A stretch of 64,000 nt of DNA from Anaerocolumna sp. (GTDB taxonomy: Bacteria > Bacillota > Clostridia > Lachnospirales > Lachnospiraceae): the NCBI GenBank assembly GCA_029239975.1, contig JARBTX010000006.1:42535-106534 (forward strand), written 5' to 3'. How positions within the stretch are numbered: the stretch's first letter is position 1; each line of letters opens with the position of its first letter. The position numbers and the translations under genes were made by a program. The notes under the pieces were generated by a model, which had not been told where the DNA came from, did no database searches, and was given only the letters and a program-made list of their open reading frames with translations. This document shows positions 9,158 to 17,275 of this stretch, in pieces.

Positions 9158-9485
9158 TTATTAATTTATGTACTTTATAAGCCGCATCAAAAATAGATAA
9201 TTCCGTACACAATACAGTAATATTTTCTACCTTAGCTTTTTCTAATGCCACTGAATCAAGCATCACCCCGTGAGCTAAGATAATACAGGAGATATCAGTA
9301 AGTGTTGCAACTGCCAGTGTATTAATGTTACCCATTACAGTAATCCATGCTGCTCCCGCCGTAGCTTTACTCATAGCAAAACTTAATAAATCACAGCAAA
9401 ATGGTTTCGTTATGTCTTGATCTAAGTTGTCACCAATTGTAACAACCTGAAATATATTTTTATCAATTAACTCTTGTACCTTCAT
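9138..9485 (-). CDS. DRTGG-domain protein (second copy)
   Basis: 115 residues with no other domain. The sequence has the DRTGG-type pattern: a VVTIGDNLDQDITKPFCCDLLSFAM segment (about 15-39), AGAAWITVMGNINTLAVATLTDISCIILAHG (about 43-73) and VTVLCT-like strands at the end. In other proteins DRTGG domains accompany CBS domains and phosphotransacetylase-type enzymes and are thought to be regulatory, ligand-binding units. It overlaps the PHP gene by 20 nt and lies 155 bp after the sensory hydrogenase gene on the same strand. The neighbouring DRTGG protein (11398-11748) shares the fold but has diverged. Confidence 0.7.
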   Translation of the reverse strand: MKVQELIDKNIFQVVTIGDNLDQDITKPFCCDLLSFAMSKATAGAAWITVMGNINTLAVATLTDISCIILAHGVMLDSVALEKAKVENITVLCTELSIFDAAYKVHKLINDETIL

Positions 9486-9640
9486 TTACTTTACCAATCA
9501 TATCGTAAATATTAACGATAAGCCACTGTTTAAGTGGAAAGATTAATTTTGTGGCATCCTTTCAAATTTATTTCTTTCACACTAAATTTAAAATATATGG
9601 TCAATTAAAATAATAATTAAAGCATTCACCAAATTAAAAT

Positions 9641-10930
9641 TTATTTCTTTGAATCAAGCAAAGATATCTCATCCGATATTTTATGAATAAATTCACGAAG
9701 TACATGGATGCAATCTCTCTCACTTGCCACACCTCTAACAATATCTTCTGCCAATGATTTGCAAGTTGGAGCTCCACATGATCCACAATCAAGACCAGGG
9801 AACCTTTCGCATAACTCTTCAACCTTTGCTACCATTGCGATACTTTCTTTCATATCCATACCAAGTTTAAATACTGGTTCATAATGAACAGGTTCTGTCC
9901 AGAAACCATCTTCTACTTTGGTATTGTTTAGATGGTTACATGCTACTGGCATATACTTTCTAAGTCGTTTTAATTTTACTTTTGCCACAAATGGATTTTC
10001 AACCGTAAGAACTCCTCCAACACATCCACCATTGCATGCATTTAATTCTATAAATTCTAACTGTGAGAATTTTTGATCTTCAAGATCTTCTAATACTCTT
10101 ATTACATTTTCAATTCCATCAGCTGCTAAATAGCTGTCTGTTAACAAGCCACCAGCTTCTCCACCAGTTCCACCCCAGCTGATACCTATTTTTCCTGATA
10201 TGGAGAGTTCTTCTATCTCATCAGAATATTCAACATCTTTCATATGATTTAATAATCTTGGATAAATATCCTTAATGGCTAATACAGCATCTACATTACT
10301 ATGCTCAAATCCAAGTGGAGTTTTTACAGCACTAACCTTTGCAGGACATGGTGAAAGAAATATAATACCTATTTTATCAGCAGGCAAACCAGTATCTTTT
10401 ATTGCTTTTTCTCTTGCTAGTTGAGCGGCAAGATCAACAGGAGCTTTAATAGGAAGAAGATGCTCTATCAGATTAGGAAAACGCACGCGAATTAATCGTA
10501 CGACAGAAGGACATGCAGTACTAATAAGAGGCCAGTCTTCTCTGTGTTCTTCAATGTATTTACGAGACATTTCCGAAACCAGTTCTGCTGCACCACTCAC
10601 TTCATATACGTCATCAAATCCCATACTTTTTAATGCAGTTAATACAATATTAATATCATCTAAATTATTAAACTGCCCGTATAAGGAAGGTGCAGGAAGT
10701 GCAACTGTATATTCATATTTTTTTATTACACTTATCTTATCAAAAACAGGTAACTTTGCATGATGTGGACATATCCTAATACATTCACCACAATCAATAC
10801 AAAATTCTTTTGTAATTACAGCCTTACCATTTCGAACACGTATCGCCTGAGTCGGACATCTTTTTATACAATTAATACAGCCTTTACATAAATCTTCATC
10901 TAGGCGAACTGCAGTAAAAAACTTATCCAT
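9641..10930 (-). CDS. [FeFe] hydrogenase-like protein, putative sensory (group D-like)
   Basis: 429 residues. Two [4Fe-4S] motifs (C15, C18, C21, C25 and about 44-54) precede an H-cluster domain with STACPS at 137-142, SPCPAK at 194-198 (C195) and NACNGGC at 297-303. A C-terminal Fe-S motif (C382, C385, C390, C407; CGSCGAPTC) ends the protein; no PAS domain is present. Catalytic enzymes have Cys-Cys or Cys-Ser at the position where this protein has Ala-Cys, a change reported for putative sensory HydS proteins and expected to impair proton transfer. The Glu of the MPCxxKxxE motif is also missing. It lies in a leftward operon with an anti-sigma-type ATPase and two DRTGG proteins, supporting a regulatory rather than H2-producing role. 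Confidence 0.82.
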   Translation of the reverse strand: MDKFFTAVRLDEDLCKGCINCIKRCPTQAIRVRNGKAVITKEFCIDCGECIRICPHHAKLPVFDKISVIKKYEYTVALPAPSLYGQFNNLDDINIVLTALKSMGFDDVYEVSGAAELVSEMSRKYIEEHREDWPLISTACPSVVRLIRVRFPNLIEHLLPIKAPVDLAAQLAREKAIKDTGLPADKIGIIFLSPCPAKVSAVKTPLGFEHSNVDAVLAIKDIYPRLLNHMKDVEYSDEIEELSISGKIGISWGGTGGEAGGLLTDSYLAADGIENVIRVLEDLEDQKFSQLEFIELNACNGGCVGGVLTVENPFVAKVKLKRLRKYMPVACNHLNNTKVEDGFWTEPVHYEPVFKLGMDMKESIAMVAKVEELCERFPGLDCGSCGAPTCKSLAEDIVRGVASERDCIHVLREFIHKISDEISLLDSKK

Positions 10931-10978
10931 ATCCCCTTCTCCAATTCTAATGTATATCTGTTAATTAAAAATAAACTA

Positions 10979-11401
10979 TTATATTCTTACTTTCATTTTA
11001 ACCGTTGTACCTACTCCTACTTCGGTGCTAATATCCATCTCATCTGAATATTTTTTCATATTAGGCAATCCCATACCTGCTCCAAATCCCAATGCACGTA
11101 CATTATCTGGAGCTGTTGAATATCCAGCCTGCATAGCTAGTTCTATATCGGGAATTCCAGGTCCTTTGTCAGAAAGAACCATTACAATGTCATCTGTCGA
11201 GATGGTAACCGTAATTATCCCACCATCCGCATGAATCACCATATTGATCTCTCCTTCATACATTGCTATAGCAACCTTGCGAACTACATCTGGACTAACA
11301 CCCATTTGTTTTAATTTACTCTTTACATCACTAGACGCCTCTCCAGCCCTAGTAAAATCATCCGCACAAACATGATACGTTAAAATTATTTGATCATTCA
11401 A
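10979..11401 (-). CDS. RsbW-type HATPase (anti-sigma/serine kinase-like)
   Basis: 140 residues forming a single GHKL ATPase domain: an N-box with YEGEINMVIHA (about 49-59), a G1 box DKGPGIPDIE (about 93-102) and a G2 region GFGAGMGLPNMKKYSDEM (about 116-133). No histidine-phosphorylation domain or membrane segment is present. Such stand-alone ATPases of the RsbW/SpoIIAB type phosphorylate anti-anti-sigma factors or bind sigma factors; their antagonists are SpoIIE/PP2C phosphatases like the one at 5007-6179. It overlaps the DRTGG gene upstream by 4 nt and precedes the hydrogenase-like gene by 48 bp. The partner is unknown. Confidence 0.75.
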   Translation of the reverse strand: MNDQIILTYHVCADDFTRAGEASSDVKSKLKQMGVSPDVVRKVAIAMYEGEINMVIHADGGIITVTISTDDIVMVLSDKGPGIPDIELAMQAGYSTAPDNVRALGFGAGMGLPNMKKYSDEMDISTEVGVGTTVKMKVRI

Positions 11402-11748
11402 TAGGTGGCACCTCCGCGAAGTCCTTTTTCATAAAGTAATCCACAAGCAGAAAACATCCTATGACCTGTTGTTAGTAGTACGATTCCACTTTCTTTGGCT
11501 AACTCCACCATTCCTTCATCTGGCTTTTTACCGCGAACAAATACGATACAGACAATATCCATCATCTCAGCAGTACGAATTACTTGCGGATTACACAAGC
11601 CAGTTAATAAAACAGATTGATCTTTGACAAAAGCCAATACATCGCTCATCATATCCGAACCACAAGCTGTATGGACTTCCTTTTCTAAATATTCTTCACC
11701 ACAGATAATCTTAGCTCCCAATGCTGCCATTACATCATTAACGGTCAT
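11398..11748 (-). CDS. DRTGG-domain protein (first copy)
   Basis: 116 residues, first gene of the leftward operon. MTVNDVMAALGAKIICGEEYLEKEV, then ACGSDMMSDVLAFVKD (about 28-43) and LTGLCNPQVIRTAEMMDIVCIVFVRGK (about 48-74) match the DRTGG fold seen in regulatory proteins. Its stop overlaps the HATPase start (ATGA), so the two are translationally coupled. A ligand is not known. The start has TGGAGGT upstream. Confidence 0.72.
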   Translation of the reverse strand: MTVNDVMAALGAKIICGEEYLEKEVHTACGSDMMSDVLAFVKDQSVLLTGLCNPQVIRTAEMMDIVCIVFVRGKKPDEGMVELAKESGIVLLTTGHRMFSACGLLYEKGLRGGATY

Positions 11749-11925
11749 ATATACCTCCAGTATACAATACTTACAAATATTCGTGTCATATTAAATAATT
11801 ATAGTATAACATTACAAGAAGATATTTACAATCACAATTCATTTACATATAATAATGAAACATTCTTTCATCCTTAGGAAATGTTTGTGAATTTTATATT
11901 ATATGTAGATTTTTTATCAATAACA

Positions 11926-11934
11926 TGATATACT
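11926..11934 (+). promoter_or_regulatory. Extended -10 promoter of hydC
   Basis: TG at 11926-11927 one base before TATACT (11929-11934) gives an extended -10 element; no good -35 is visible. It lies 98 bp before the hydC ATG in the 283-bp divergent region between the two hydrogenase operons. Confidence 0.45.
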
Positions 11935-12031
11935 GATGTTGTTTGTCGAAAGGATATTGCATCTACATGCAAAACTTATTCGGCAGTAGTAGTATATTAA
12001 GCAAATAGATCAGAATCAAGGAGGTTAAAAA

Positions 12032-12526
12032 ATGGGTTCCAAGAAAAAAACAGTTCCTTTCGCAGGTACCAAAGAACAAGAAGCGGAACTTCTAAAGGTC
12101 ATTAGTGAGCACAAAGATGACAAAGGTGCTTTAATGCCAATACTGCAAAAGGCACAAAACATCTATGGTTATCTACCAATTGAAGTACAAACTATCATTT
12201 CAAATGAGATGGATATGCCATTAGAAAAAATATATGGTGTTGTTACATTTTATTCACAATTCTCATTAAATCCTAAAGGTAAGTATAAAATTTCTGTATG
12301 TCTAGGTACTGCTTGCTATGTAAAAGGATCCGGTGATATCTACAATAAATTAATGGAGCTTTTACATATCGAAGGCGGAGAATGTACTCCAGATGGTAAG
12401 TTCTCATTAGATGCATGTCGTTGCATTGGTGCTTGCGGATTAGCTCCTGTTTTAACAATCAATGAAGATGTTTATGGACGTTTAACTGTAGATGAATTAG
12501 CTGATATATTAGCCAAATATGAATAA
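12032..12526 (+). CDS. hydC: Bifurcating hydrogenase subunit HydC (NuoE-like)
   Basis: 164 residues, the usual length of a NuoE/HydC subunit. An N-terminal helical part (about 15-75) precedes a thioredoxin-like [2Fe-2S] domain with C90, C95 (CLGTAC), C131 and C135 (CIGAC). HydC carries electrons between the NADH and hydrogenase subunits of the electron-bifurcating HydABC complex. AAGGAGG is 7 nt before the ATG. It starts the rightward operon hydC, HATPase, [2Fe-2S] protein, hydB, hydA and is 283 bp from the divergent regulatory operon. Confidence 0.88.
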   Translation: MGSKKKTVPFAGTKEQEAELLKVISEHKDDKGALMPILQKAQNIYGYLPIEVQTIISNEMDMPLEKIYGVVTFYSQFSLNPKGKYKISVCLGTACYVKGSGDIYNKLMELLHIEGGECTPDGKFSLDACRCIGACGLAPVLTINEDVYGRLTVDELADILAKYE

Positions 12527-12537
12527 TTAATATTACT

Positions 12538-13095
12538 ATGATGACAGAAATTTCTTTAAATGTATTGGATATCGCAGAGAATTCTGTTCGAGCCAATGCA
12601 AATCTCATTCAAATATGTATTACAATTAGCAGTGAAGAAGATACATTAACCATTACTATATTAGATAATGGTTGTGGTATGAGTGGAGAGCAACTAGACA
12701 AGGTGAAAGATCCTTTTTATACAACTAGAACAACTAGGAGTATAGGACTCGGAATACCATTCTTTAAACAAGCAGCAGAAAGTACTGATGGTGACTTTAC
12801 TATCACATCAGACTTAGGTGTAGGTACTTTAGTAAAAGCAGTATTTAAATTATCACACATTGATCGTATGCCGCTTGGAGATATGACTAGTACCATACAT
12901 GCATTAATCACATTGAATACGAATATAGATTTTTTATATATCTACACAGTGGATGAGAAAAGCTTTACTTTAGATACTCGTGAATTTCGAAAAATACTTG
13001 GAGATATACCATTCTCAGAATATGAGATATCAAGTTATATAAAAGAATATTTAAATGAGAATAAAGCAGAAGTTGATAATGGAAGATATTTTTAA
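12538..13095 (+). CDS. Stand-alone GHKL ATPase (histidine-kinase-like) inside the hyd operon
   Basis: 185 residues consisting of a GHKL ATPase domain: N-box DIAENSVRANANLIQ (about 11-25), G1 box DNGCGMSGEQL (about 43-53) and G2 TRSIGLGIPFFKQAA (about 62-76), plus a C-terminal part of about 75 residues. There is no dimerisation domain with a phosphoacceptor His, no sensor and no membrane segment. It starts 11 bp after hydC with no clear ribosome site, so coupled translation is likely. Its position inside a bifurcating hydrogenase operon suggests control of the complex or of a sigma factor; the function is unproven. Confidence 0.75.
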   Translation: MMTEISLNVLDIAENSVRANANLIQICITISSEEDTLTITILDNGCGMSGEQLDKVKDPFYTTRTTRSIGLGIPFFKQAAESTDGDFTITSDLGVGTLVKAVFKLSHIDRMPLGDMTSTIHALITLNTNIDFLYIYTVDEKSFTLDTREFRKILGDIPFSEYEISSYIKEYLNENKAEVDNGRYF

Positions 13096-13195
13096 AAGCT
13101 TAATATAAATGTATTGGAATCACTATAACACCTGAAAAGGTAATCCTGATTCTATTCTTTAATTTAAGTTTGATAATTTTTTAACAGGTTTAATT

Positions 13196-13213
13196 TTGTC
13201 AATAAATTAACAA
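13196..13213. promoter_or_regulatory. Rex operator, near-consensus
   Basis: The 18-bp site TTGTCAATAAATTAACAA matches the clostridial Rex consensus TTGTTAA-N4-TTAACAA at 13 of 14 specified positions. It ends just upstream of the AAGGAGG of the gene at 13226. Rex is an NADH/NAD+-sensing repressor known to control hydrogenase and fermentation genes in clostridia. Its place after hydC and the HATPase suggests an internal, redox-controlled promoter for the [2Fe-2S] protein, hydB and hydA. Confidence 0.72.
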
Positions 13214-13225
13214 GGAGGCAAATAT

Positions 13226-13600
13226 ATGAAAACTCTTGAAGAGTTAAAAGCAATCAGAGAAAAGATGCAAGGTCAAGTTGGCCTACGTTCTGAAAGCGAA
13301 AATCAAACCAGAGTTGTTGTTGGTATGGCAACTTGTGGTATTGCAAGTGGTGCAAGACCTGTTCTTAACGCTCTTTCTGAAGCGGTTCAAAATAAACAAC
13401 TTTCTAATATTGCAGTCGTTCAAACAGGTTGTATCGGTTTATGCCAATACGAACCTATCGTAGAAGTTATGGAACCTGGTAAAGATAAGGTTACTTATGT
13501 AAAAATGACACCTGAAAAAGCTCTTGAAATCGTTGACCAACACTTAATCCGTGGTCAGGTTGTTAGCAAATACACCATCAGTTCCGAAGGGAGGATATAA
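13226..13600 (+). CDS. Small thioredoxin-fold ferredoxin-like protein of the hyd operon
   Basis: 124 residues. The ATG has AAGGAGG at good spacing. The sequence GMATCGIASGA (C37) and QTGCIGLC (C69, C73) aligns with the [2Fe-2S] thioredoxin-fold domain that begins HydB and ends HydC. Only three of the four usual cysteines are present: the second Cys of the C-x4-C pair is Gly. The cluster may therefore be bound differently or absent. It lies 3 bp before hydB. Similar short proteins precede hydB in many clostridia, so it probably belongs to the bifurcating complex or its assembly. Confidence 0.75.
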   Translation: MKTLEELKAIREKMQGQVGLRSESENQTRVVVGMATCGIASGARPVLNALSEAVQNKQLSNIAVVQTGCIGLCQYEPIVEVMEPGKDKVTYVKMTPEKALEIVDQHLIRGQVVSKYTISSEGRI

Positions 13601-13603
13601 AAC

Positions 13604-15394
13604 ATGTATCGTTCACACGTTTTAGTTTGTGGTGGTACCGGATGTACTTCCTCTGGAAGTACCAAAATCATTGAATCACTCCAAGCAGAAATAGACAAAA
13701 ATGGCCTTACTGAAGAAGTTTCCGTTGTTCAAACTGGTTGTCACGGACTTTGTGCCTTAGGACCAATCATGATTGTTTACCCAGGAGCTTCTTTTTACTC
13801 CATGGTAAAAGTTGAAGATATACCTGAAATCGTTTCTGAACATTTATTAAAGGGTAGAATTGTAACTCGTCTTTTATATTCAGAAACAGTTACGGAAGAA
13901 GGAGATATCAAATCACTAGGCGAAACAGACTTTTATAAAAAACAACATAGAATTGCACTTCGTAACTGCGGTGTTATAAATCCAGAGAATATCGAAGAAT
14001 ACATTGGTACAGGTGGATATGAAGCATTAGGTAAAGTCCTTACTGAATACTCACCAGATCAAGTTATCCAAACCATCTTAGACAGTGGACTCAGAGGACG
14101 TGGCGGCGGTGGTTTCCCAACCGGTTTAAAATGGAAACTTGCAAAAGGCAATGACGCTGACCAAAAATATGTATGTTGTAATGCGGATGAAGGTGATCCA
14201 GGTGCATTTATGGATCGTTCTGTACTTGAAGGTGATCCACACGTAGTATTAGAAGCTATGGCAATTGCTGGTTATGCAATTGGTGCTTCTCAAGGTTACA
14301 TTTATGTTCGTGCGGAATATCCAATTGCCGTTGAACGTCTTGAGATAGCAATTAAAGAAGCAAGAGAATATGGTATGTTAGGTGAAGATATCTTTGGTAC
14401 TGGTTTTAACTTTGATATCGGTTTAAGACTTGGCGCTGGTGCATTTGTTTGTGGTGAAGAAACAGCTCTTATGACTTCAATTGAAGGTAATAGAGGTGAA
14501 CCACGTCCACGTCCACCATTCCCAGCTCAAAAAGGTCTTTTCGGAAAACCTACTATTTTAAATAACGTTGAAACTTATGCTAATATCCCACAAATTATTT
14601 TACACGGTGCAGAATGGTTTGCTTCCATGGGTACTGAAAAATCCAAGGGAACAAAAGTATTCGCACTAGGTGGTAAGGTTAAAAATACAGGTCTTGTTGA
14701 AATTCCTATGGGTACTACACTTCGTGAAGTTGTTGATGAAATTGGTGGTGGTATTCCAAATGGCAAGAAATTTAAAGCAGCTCAAACAGGTGGTCCATCT
14801 GGTGGATGTATCCCAACAGAGCACTTCGACATACCAATTGATTATGACAACTTAATCGGTATTGGTTCCATGATGGGATCTGGTGGTCTTATCGTAATGG
14901 ATGAAGATAACTGTATGGTTGATATTGCTAAATTCTTCTTAGAGTTTACCGTTGATGAATCTTGCGGTAAATGTACACCATGTCGTATTGGTACAAAACG
15001 TTTATATGAAATGTTAGATAAAATTACAAAAGGTCAAGGAACTATGGAAGACCTTGATAAATTAGAGGAACTTTGCTATCACATTAAAGATAACTCTTTA
15101 TGTGGATTAGGTCAAACAGCTCCTAACCCAGTTCTTTCTACACTTCGTTATTTTAAAGACGAATATATTGCCCATGTAGTTGACAAAAAATGTCCTGCAG
15201 GCGTATGTAAAGCATTACTTTCTTATGTAATCGATGCAGATAAATGTAAAGGTTGTACATTATGTGCAAGAGTCTGTCCAAATGGTGCAATCGAAGGTAA
15301 AGTTAAAGAAGTTCACTTGATACACCAAGATAAATGTATTAAATGTGGTGCTTGTATGGAAAAATGCCGCTTTGGTGCTATCTCTAAAAAATAG
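13604..15394 (+). CDS. hydB: Bifurcating hydrogenase flavoprotein subunit HydB (NuoF-like)
   Basis: 596 residues, full length. An N-terminal thioredoxin-like [2Fe-2S] domain (C9, C14, then HGLC near 48-50) is followed by the NuoF flavin/NADH domain with GLRGRGGGGFPTGLKW (about 160-175) and CCNADEGDPGAF (about 190-200), an SLBB region, an Fe-S motif ESCGKCTPCRIGT (about 452-464) and C-terminal 2[4Fe-4S] ferredoxin motifs (CKGCTLCARVC and CIKCGACMEKC). It holds the FMN at which NADH and ferredoxin electrons are bifurcated to or from the hydrogenase subunit. A 4Fe-4S C-terminal extension distinguishes HydB from NuoF. The next gene, hydA, is 69 bp away. Confidence 0.93.
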   Translation: MYRSHVLVCGGTGCTSSGSTKIIESLQAEIDKNGLTEEVSVVQTGCHGLCALGPIMIVYPGASFYSMVKVEDIPEIVSEHLLKGRIVTRLLYSETVTEEGDIKSLGETDFYKKQHRIALRNCGVINPENIEEYIGTGGYEALGKVLTEYSPDQVIQTILDSGLRGRGGGGFPTGLKWKLAKGNDADQKYVCCNADEGDPGAFMDRSVLEGDPHVVLEAMAIAGYAIGASQGYIYVRAEYPIAVERLEIAIKEAREYGMLGEDIFGTGFNFDIGLRLGAGAFVCGEETALMTSIEGNRGEPRPRPPFPAQKGLFGKPTILNNVETYANIPQIILHGAEWFASMGTEKSKGTKVFALGGKVKNTGLVEIPMGTTLREVVDEIGGGIPNGKKFKAAQTGGPSGGCIPTEHFDIPIDYDNLIGIGSMMGSGGLIVMDEDNCMVDIAKFFLEFTVDESCGKCTPCRIGTKRLYEMLDKITKGQGTMEDLDKLEELCYHIKDNSLCGLGQTAPNPVLSTLRYFKDEYIAHVVDKKCPAGVCKALLSYVIDADKCKGCTLCARVCPNGAIEGKVKEVHLIHQDKCIKCGACMEKCRFGAISKK

Positions 15395-15405
15395 TTCACA
15401 TTCTA

Positions 15406-15426
15406 AATCAAAGACAACCTTTGATT
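15406..15426. other. Perfect 8-bp hairpin between hydB and hydA
   Basis: AATCAAAG at 15406-15413 and CTTTGATT at 15419-15426 are separated by 5 nt. There is no T tract, so it is not a terminator. It could be a processing or stabilising hairpin that tunes hydA relative to hydB. Confidence 0.5.
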
Positions 15427-15463
15427 ACTGTACAACTTTTGATTGTTTATAAGGAGGTCAATA

Positions 15464-17206
15464 ATGGAAACCGTAAATATTAAAATAAACGGTGTAGACG
15501 TAGCTGCACCAAAAGGCTCTACGATTCTTGAAGCAGCTAGACTTGCACACATCGATATTCCAACTCTTTGTTACCTAAAAGAGATCAATGAGATCGGTGC
15601 TTGTCGTATCTGTGTAGTTGAAGTAAAAGGTGCTAGAAGTCTTGTAGCTTCCTGCGTATACCCAATTAATGATGGTATGGAAGTATGGACGAATACTCCA
15701 AAAGTATTAAATTCAAGAAAGAAAACCTTAGAGTTAATTCTTTCTGATCATGATAGAAAATGTTTATCTTGCGTTAGAAGTGGTAATTGTGAATTACAAA
15801 AATTAAGTAAAGACCTTAAAGTTGAAAATGAAGGTTTATACGATGGTGAAACCAATGACTATGAAATCGATTATAGCGCTGCTCACATGTACCGTGATAA
15901 CAACAAATGTATTCTATGTAGACGTTGTTCCGCAGTATGTGAAAAAATTCAAGCAGTTGGCGTAATTGGACCAAACGAACGTGGATTCAAGACTAACATT
16001 GCATCTGCATTCGATATGGGACTTGGTGATACTAGTTGTGTATCTTGCGGTCAATGTATTGCTGTCTGTCCTACTGGTGCTTTATCTGAAAAAGACAATA
16101 CAGATGAAGTATTTGCAGCTCTCTCAGATCCAACAAAACACGTAGTAGTTCAAACTGCTCCAGCTGTTCGTGCTGGTCTTGGTGAATCATTTGGATTACC
16201 AATTGGAACTAACGTACAAGGTAAAATGGTATCTGCTCTTCGTCGCTTAGGTTTTGCGAAAGTATTTGATACTGATTTTGCAGCTGACTTAACAATTATG
16301 GAAGAAGCTCATGAATTCCTTGATAGAGTTCAAAATGGTGGAGTTCTACCTTTAATCACATCCTGTTCTCCAGGTTGGATTAAATATTGTGAACACTACT
16401 TCCCAGATATGACAGAGAACTTATCTAGTTGTAAATCTCCAATGCAAATGTTTGGTGCTACTACTAAAACTTATTATGCAGAAAAGATGGGAATTGATCC
16501 AAAAGATATCTATATGGTAAGTGTTATGCCATGTACTGCTAAGAAATTCGAAATTGGCCGTGATGATCAAGATGCTGCTGGGGTTCCAGACGTTGATATA
16601 TCAATAACAGTGCGTGAACTTAGCAGAATGATTGAACGTGCAGGCATTAACTTCTTAGCTTTACCTGATGAAGAATTTGACACTCCACTTGGAATGAGTA
16701 CTGGTGCTGCTGTTATCTTCGGTGCTACTGGTGGTGTAATGGAAGCAGCTCTTCGTACAGCAGTTGAAACATTAACTGGCGAAGAATTAGCAAGCCTTGA
16801 TTTCACACAGGTTCGTGGTATGGATGGCATCAAAGAAGCTACTTATAACGTAGCTGGTATGGATGTTAAAGTTGCTGTTGCATCTGGTCTTAAGAATGCA
16901 AACGAACTTCTTACTAAAGTAAAGAACGGTGAAGCAGAATATCACTTCATTGAAATTATGGGTTGCCCAGGTGGTTGTATCAACGGTGGTGGTATGCCAC
17001 AAGTTCCTGCAAGTGTACGTAACTTTAATGATATCAGATCCCTTCGTGCAAAGGTTCTATATGACATTGATTCCGATATGCCTATTAGAAAATCTCACGA
17101 AAATCCTGCCATCAAAGAATTATACGATACTTACTTTGGTAAACCAGGTAGCCATAAGGCACATGATATCTTGCATACAACTTATGTAAAGAGAAGTGTA
17201 AACTAA
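15464..17206 (+). CDS. hydA: Bifurcating [FeFe] hydrogenase catalytic subunit HydA
   Basis: 580 residues from the ATG at 15464, which has AAGGAGG 7 nt upstream; an upstream TTG at 15443 is rejected. The domains are N-terminal [2Fe-2S] (C36, C47, C50, C64), His-ligated [4Fe-4S] (H96, C100, C103, C109), two [4Fe-4S] motifs (about 149-159 and 192-202) and the H-cluster domain with TSCSPGW at 299-305, MPCTAKK at 355-361 and MGCPGGCINGGG at 499-510. A small-subunit-like C-terminal tail follows. The TSCSP form is common in electron-bifurcating enzymes. Together with HydB and HydC it oxidises ferredoxin and NADH to make H2. It is the last gene of the operon, closed by a terminator 17 bp later. Confidence 0.95.
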   Translation: METVNIKINGVDVAAPKGSTILEAARLAHIDIPTLCYLKEINEIGACRICVVEVKGARSLVASCVYPINDGMEVWTNTPKVLNSRKKTLELILSDHDRKCLSCVRSGNCELQKLSKDLKVENEGLYDGETNDYEIDYSAAHMYRDNNKCILCRRCSAVCEKIQAVGVIGPNERGFKTNIASAFDMGLGDTSCVSCGQCIAVCPTGALSEKDNTDEVFAALSDPTKHVVVQTAPAVRAGLGESFGLPIGTNVQGKMVSALRRLGFAKVFDTDFAADLTIMEEAHEFLDRVQNGGVLPLITSCSPGWIKYCEHYFPDMTENLSSCKSPMQMFGATTKTYYAEKMGIDPKDIYMVSVMPCTAKKFEIGRDDQDAAGVPDVDISITVRELSRMIERAGINFLALPDEEFDTPLGMSTGAAVIFGATGGVMEAALRTAVETLTGEELASLDFTQVRGMDGIKEATYNVAGMDVKVAVASGLKNANELLTKVKNGEAEYHFIEIMGCPGGCINGGGMPQVPASVRNFNDIRSLRAKVLYDIDSDMPIRKSHENPAIKELYDTYFGKPGSHKAHDILHTTYVKRSVN

Positions 17207-17222
17207 TATAGTATTTAATATA

Positions 17223-17275
17223 ATAAGAGCTATTGTACTGATGAATCAAAGTACAATAGCTCTTAATTCTTAATT
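17223..17275 (+). terminator. Rho-independent terminator after hydA
   Basis: A perfect 15-bp stem (17225-17239 pairs with 17250-17264; AAGAGCTATTGTACT) is followed by AATTCTTAATTT. It ends at the stop of the convergent lipoprotein gene and probably acts for both. Confidence 0.7.

Noticed and set aside
15443..15466. Upstream TTG start of hydA
   Set aside because: AAGGAGG lies within this extension, so the ATG at 15464 is the start.
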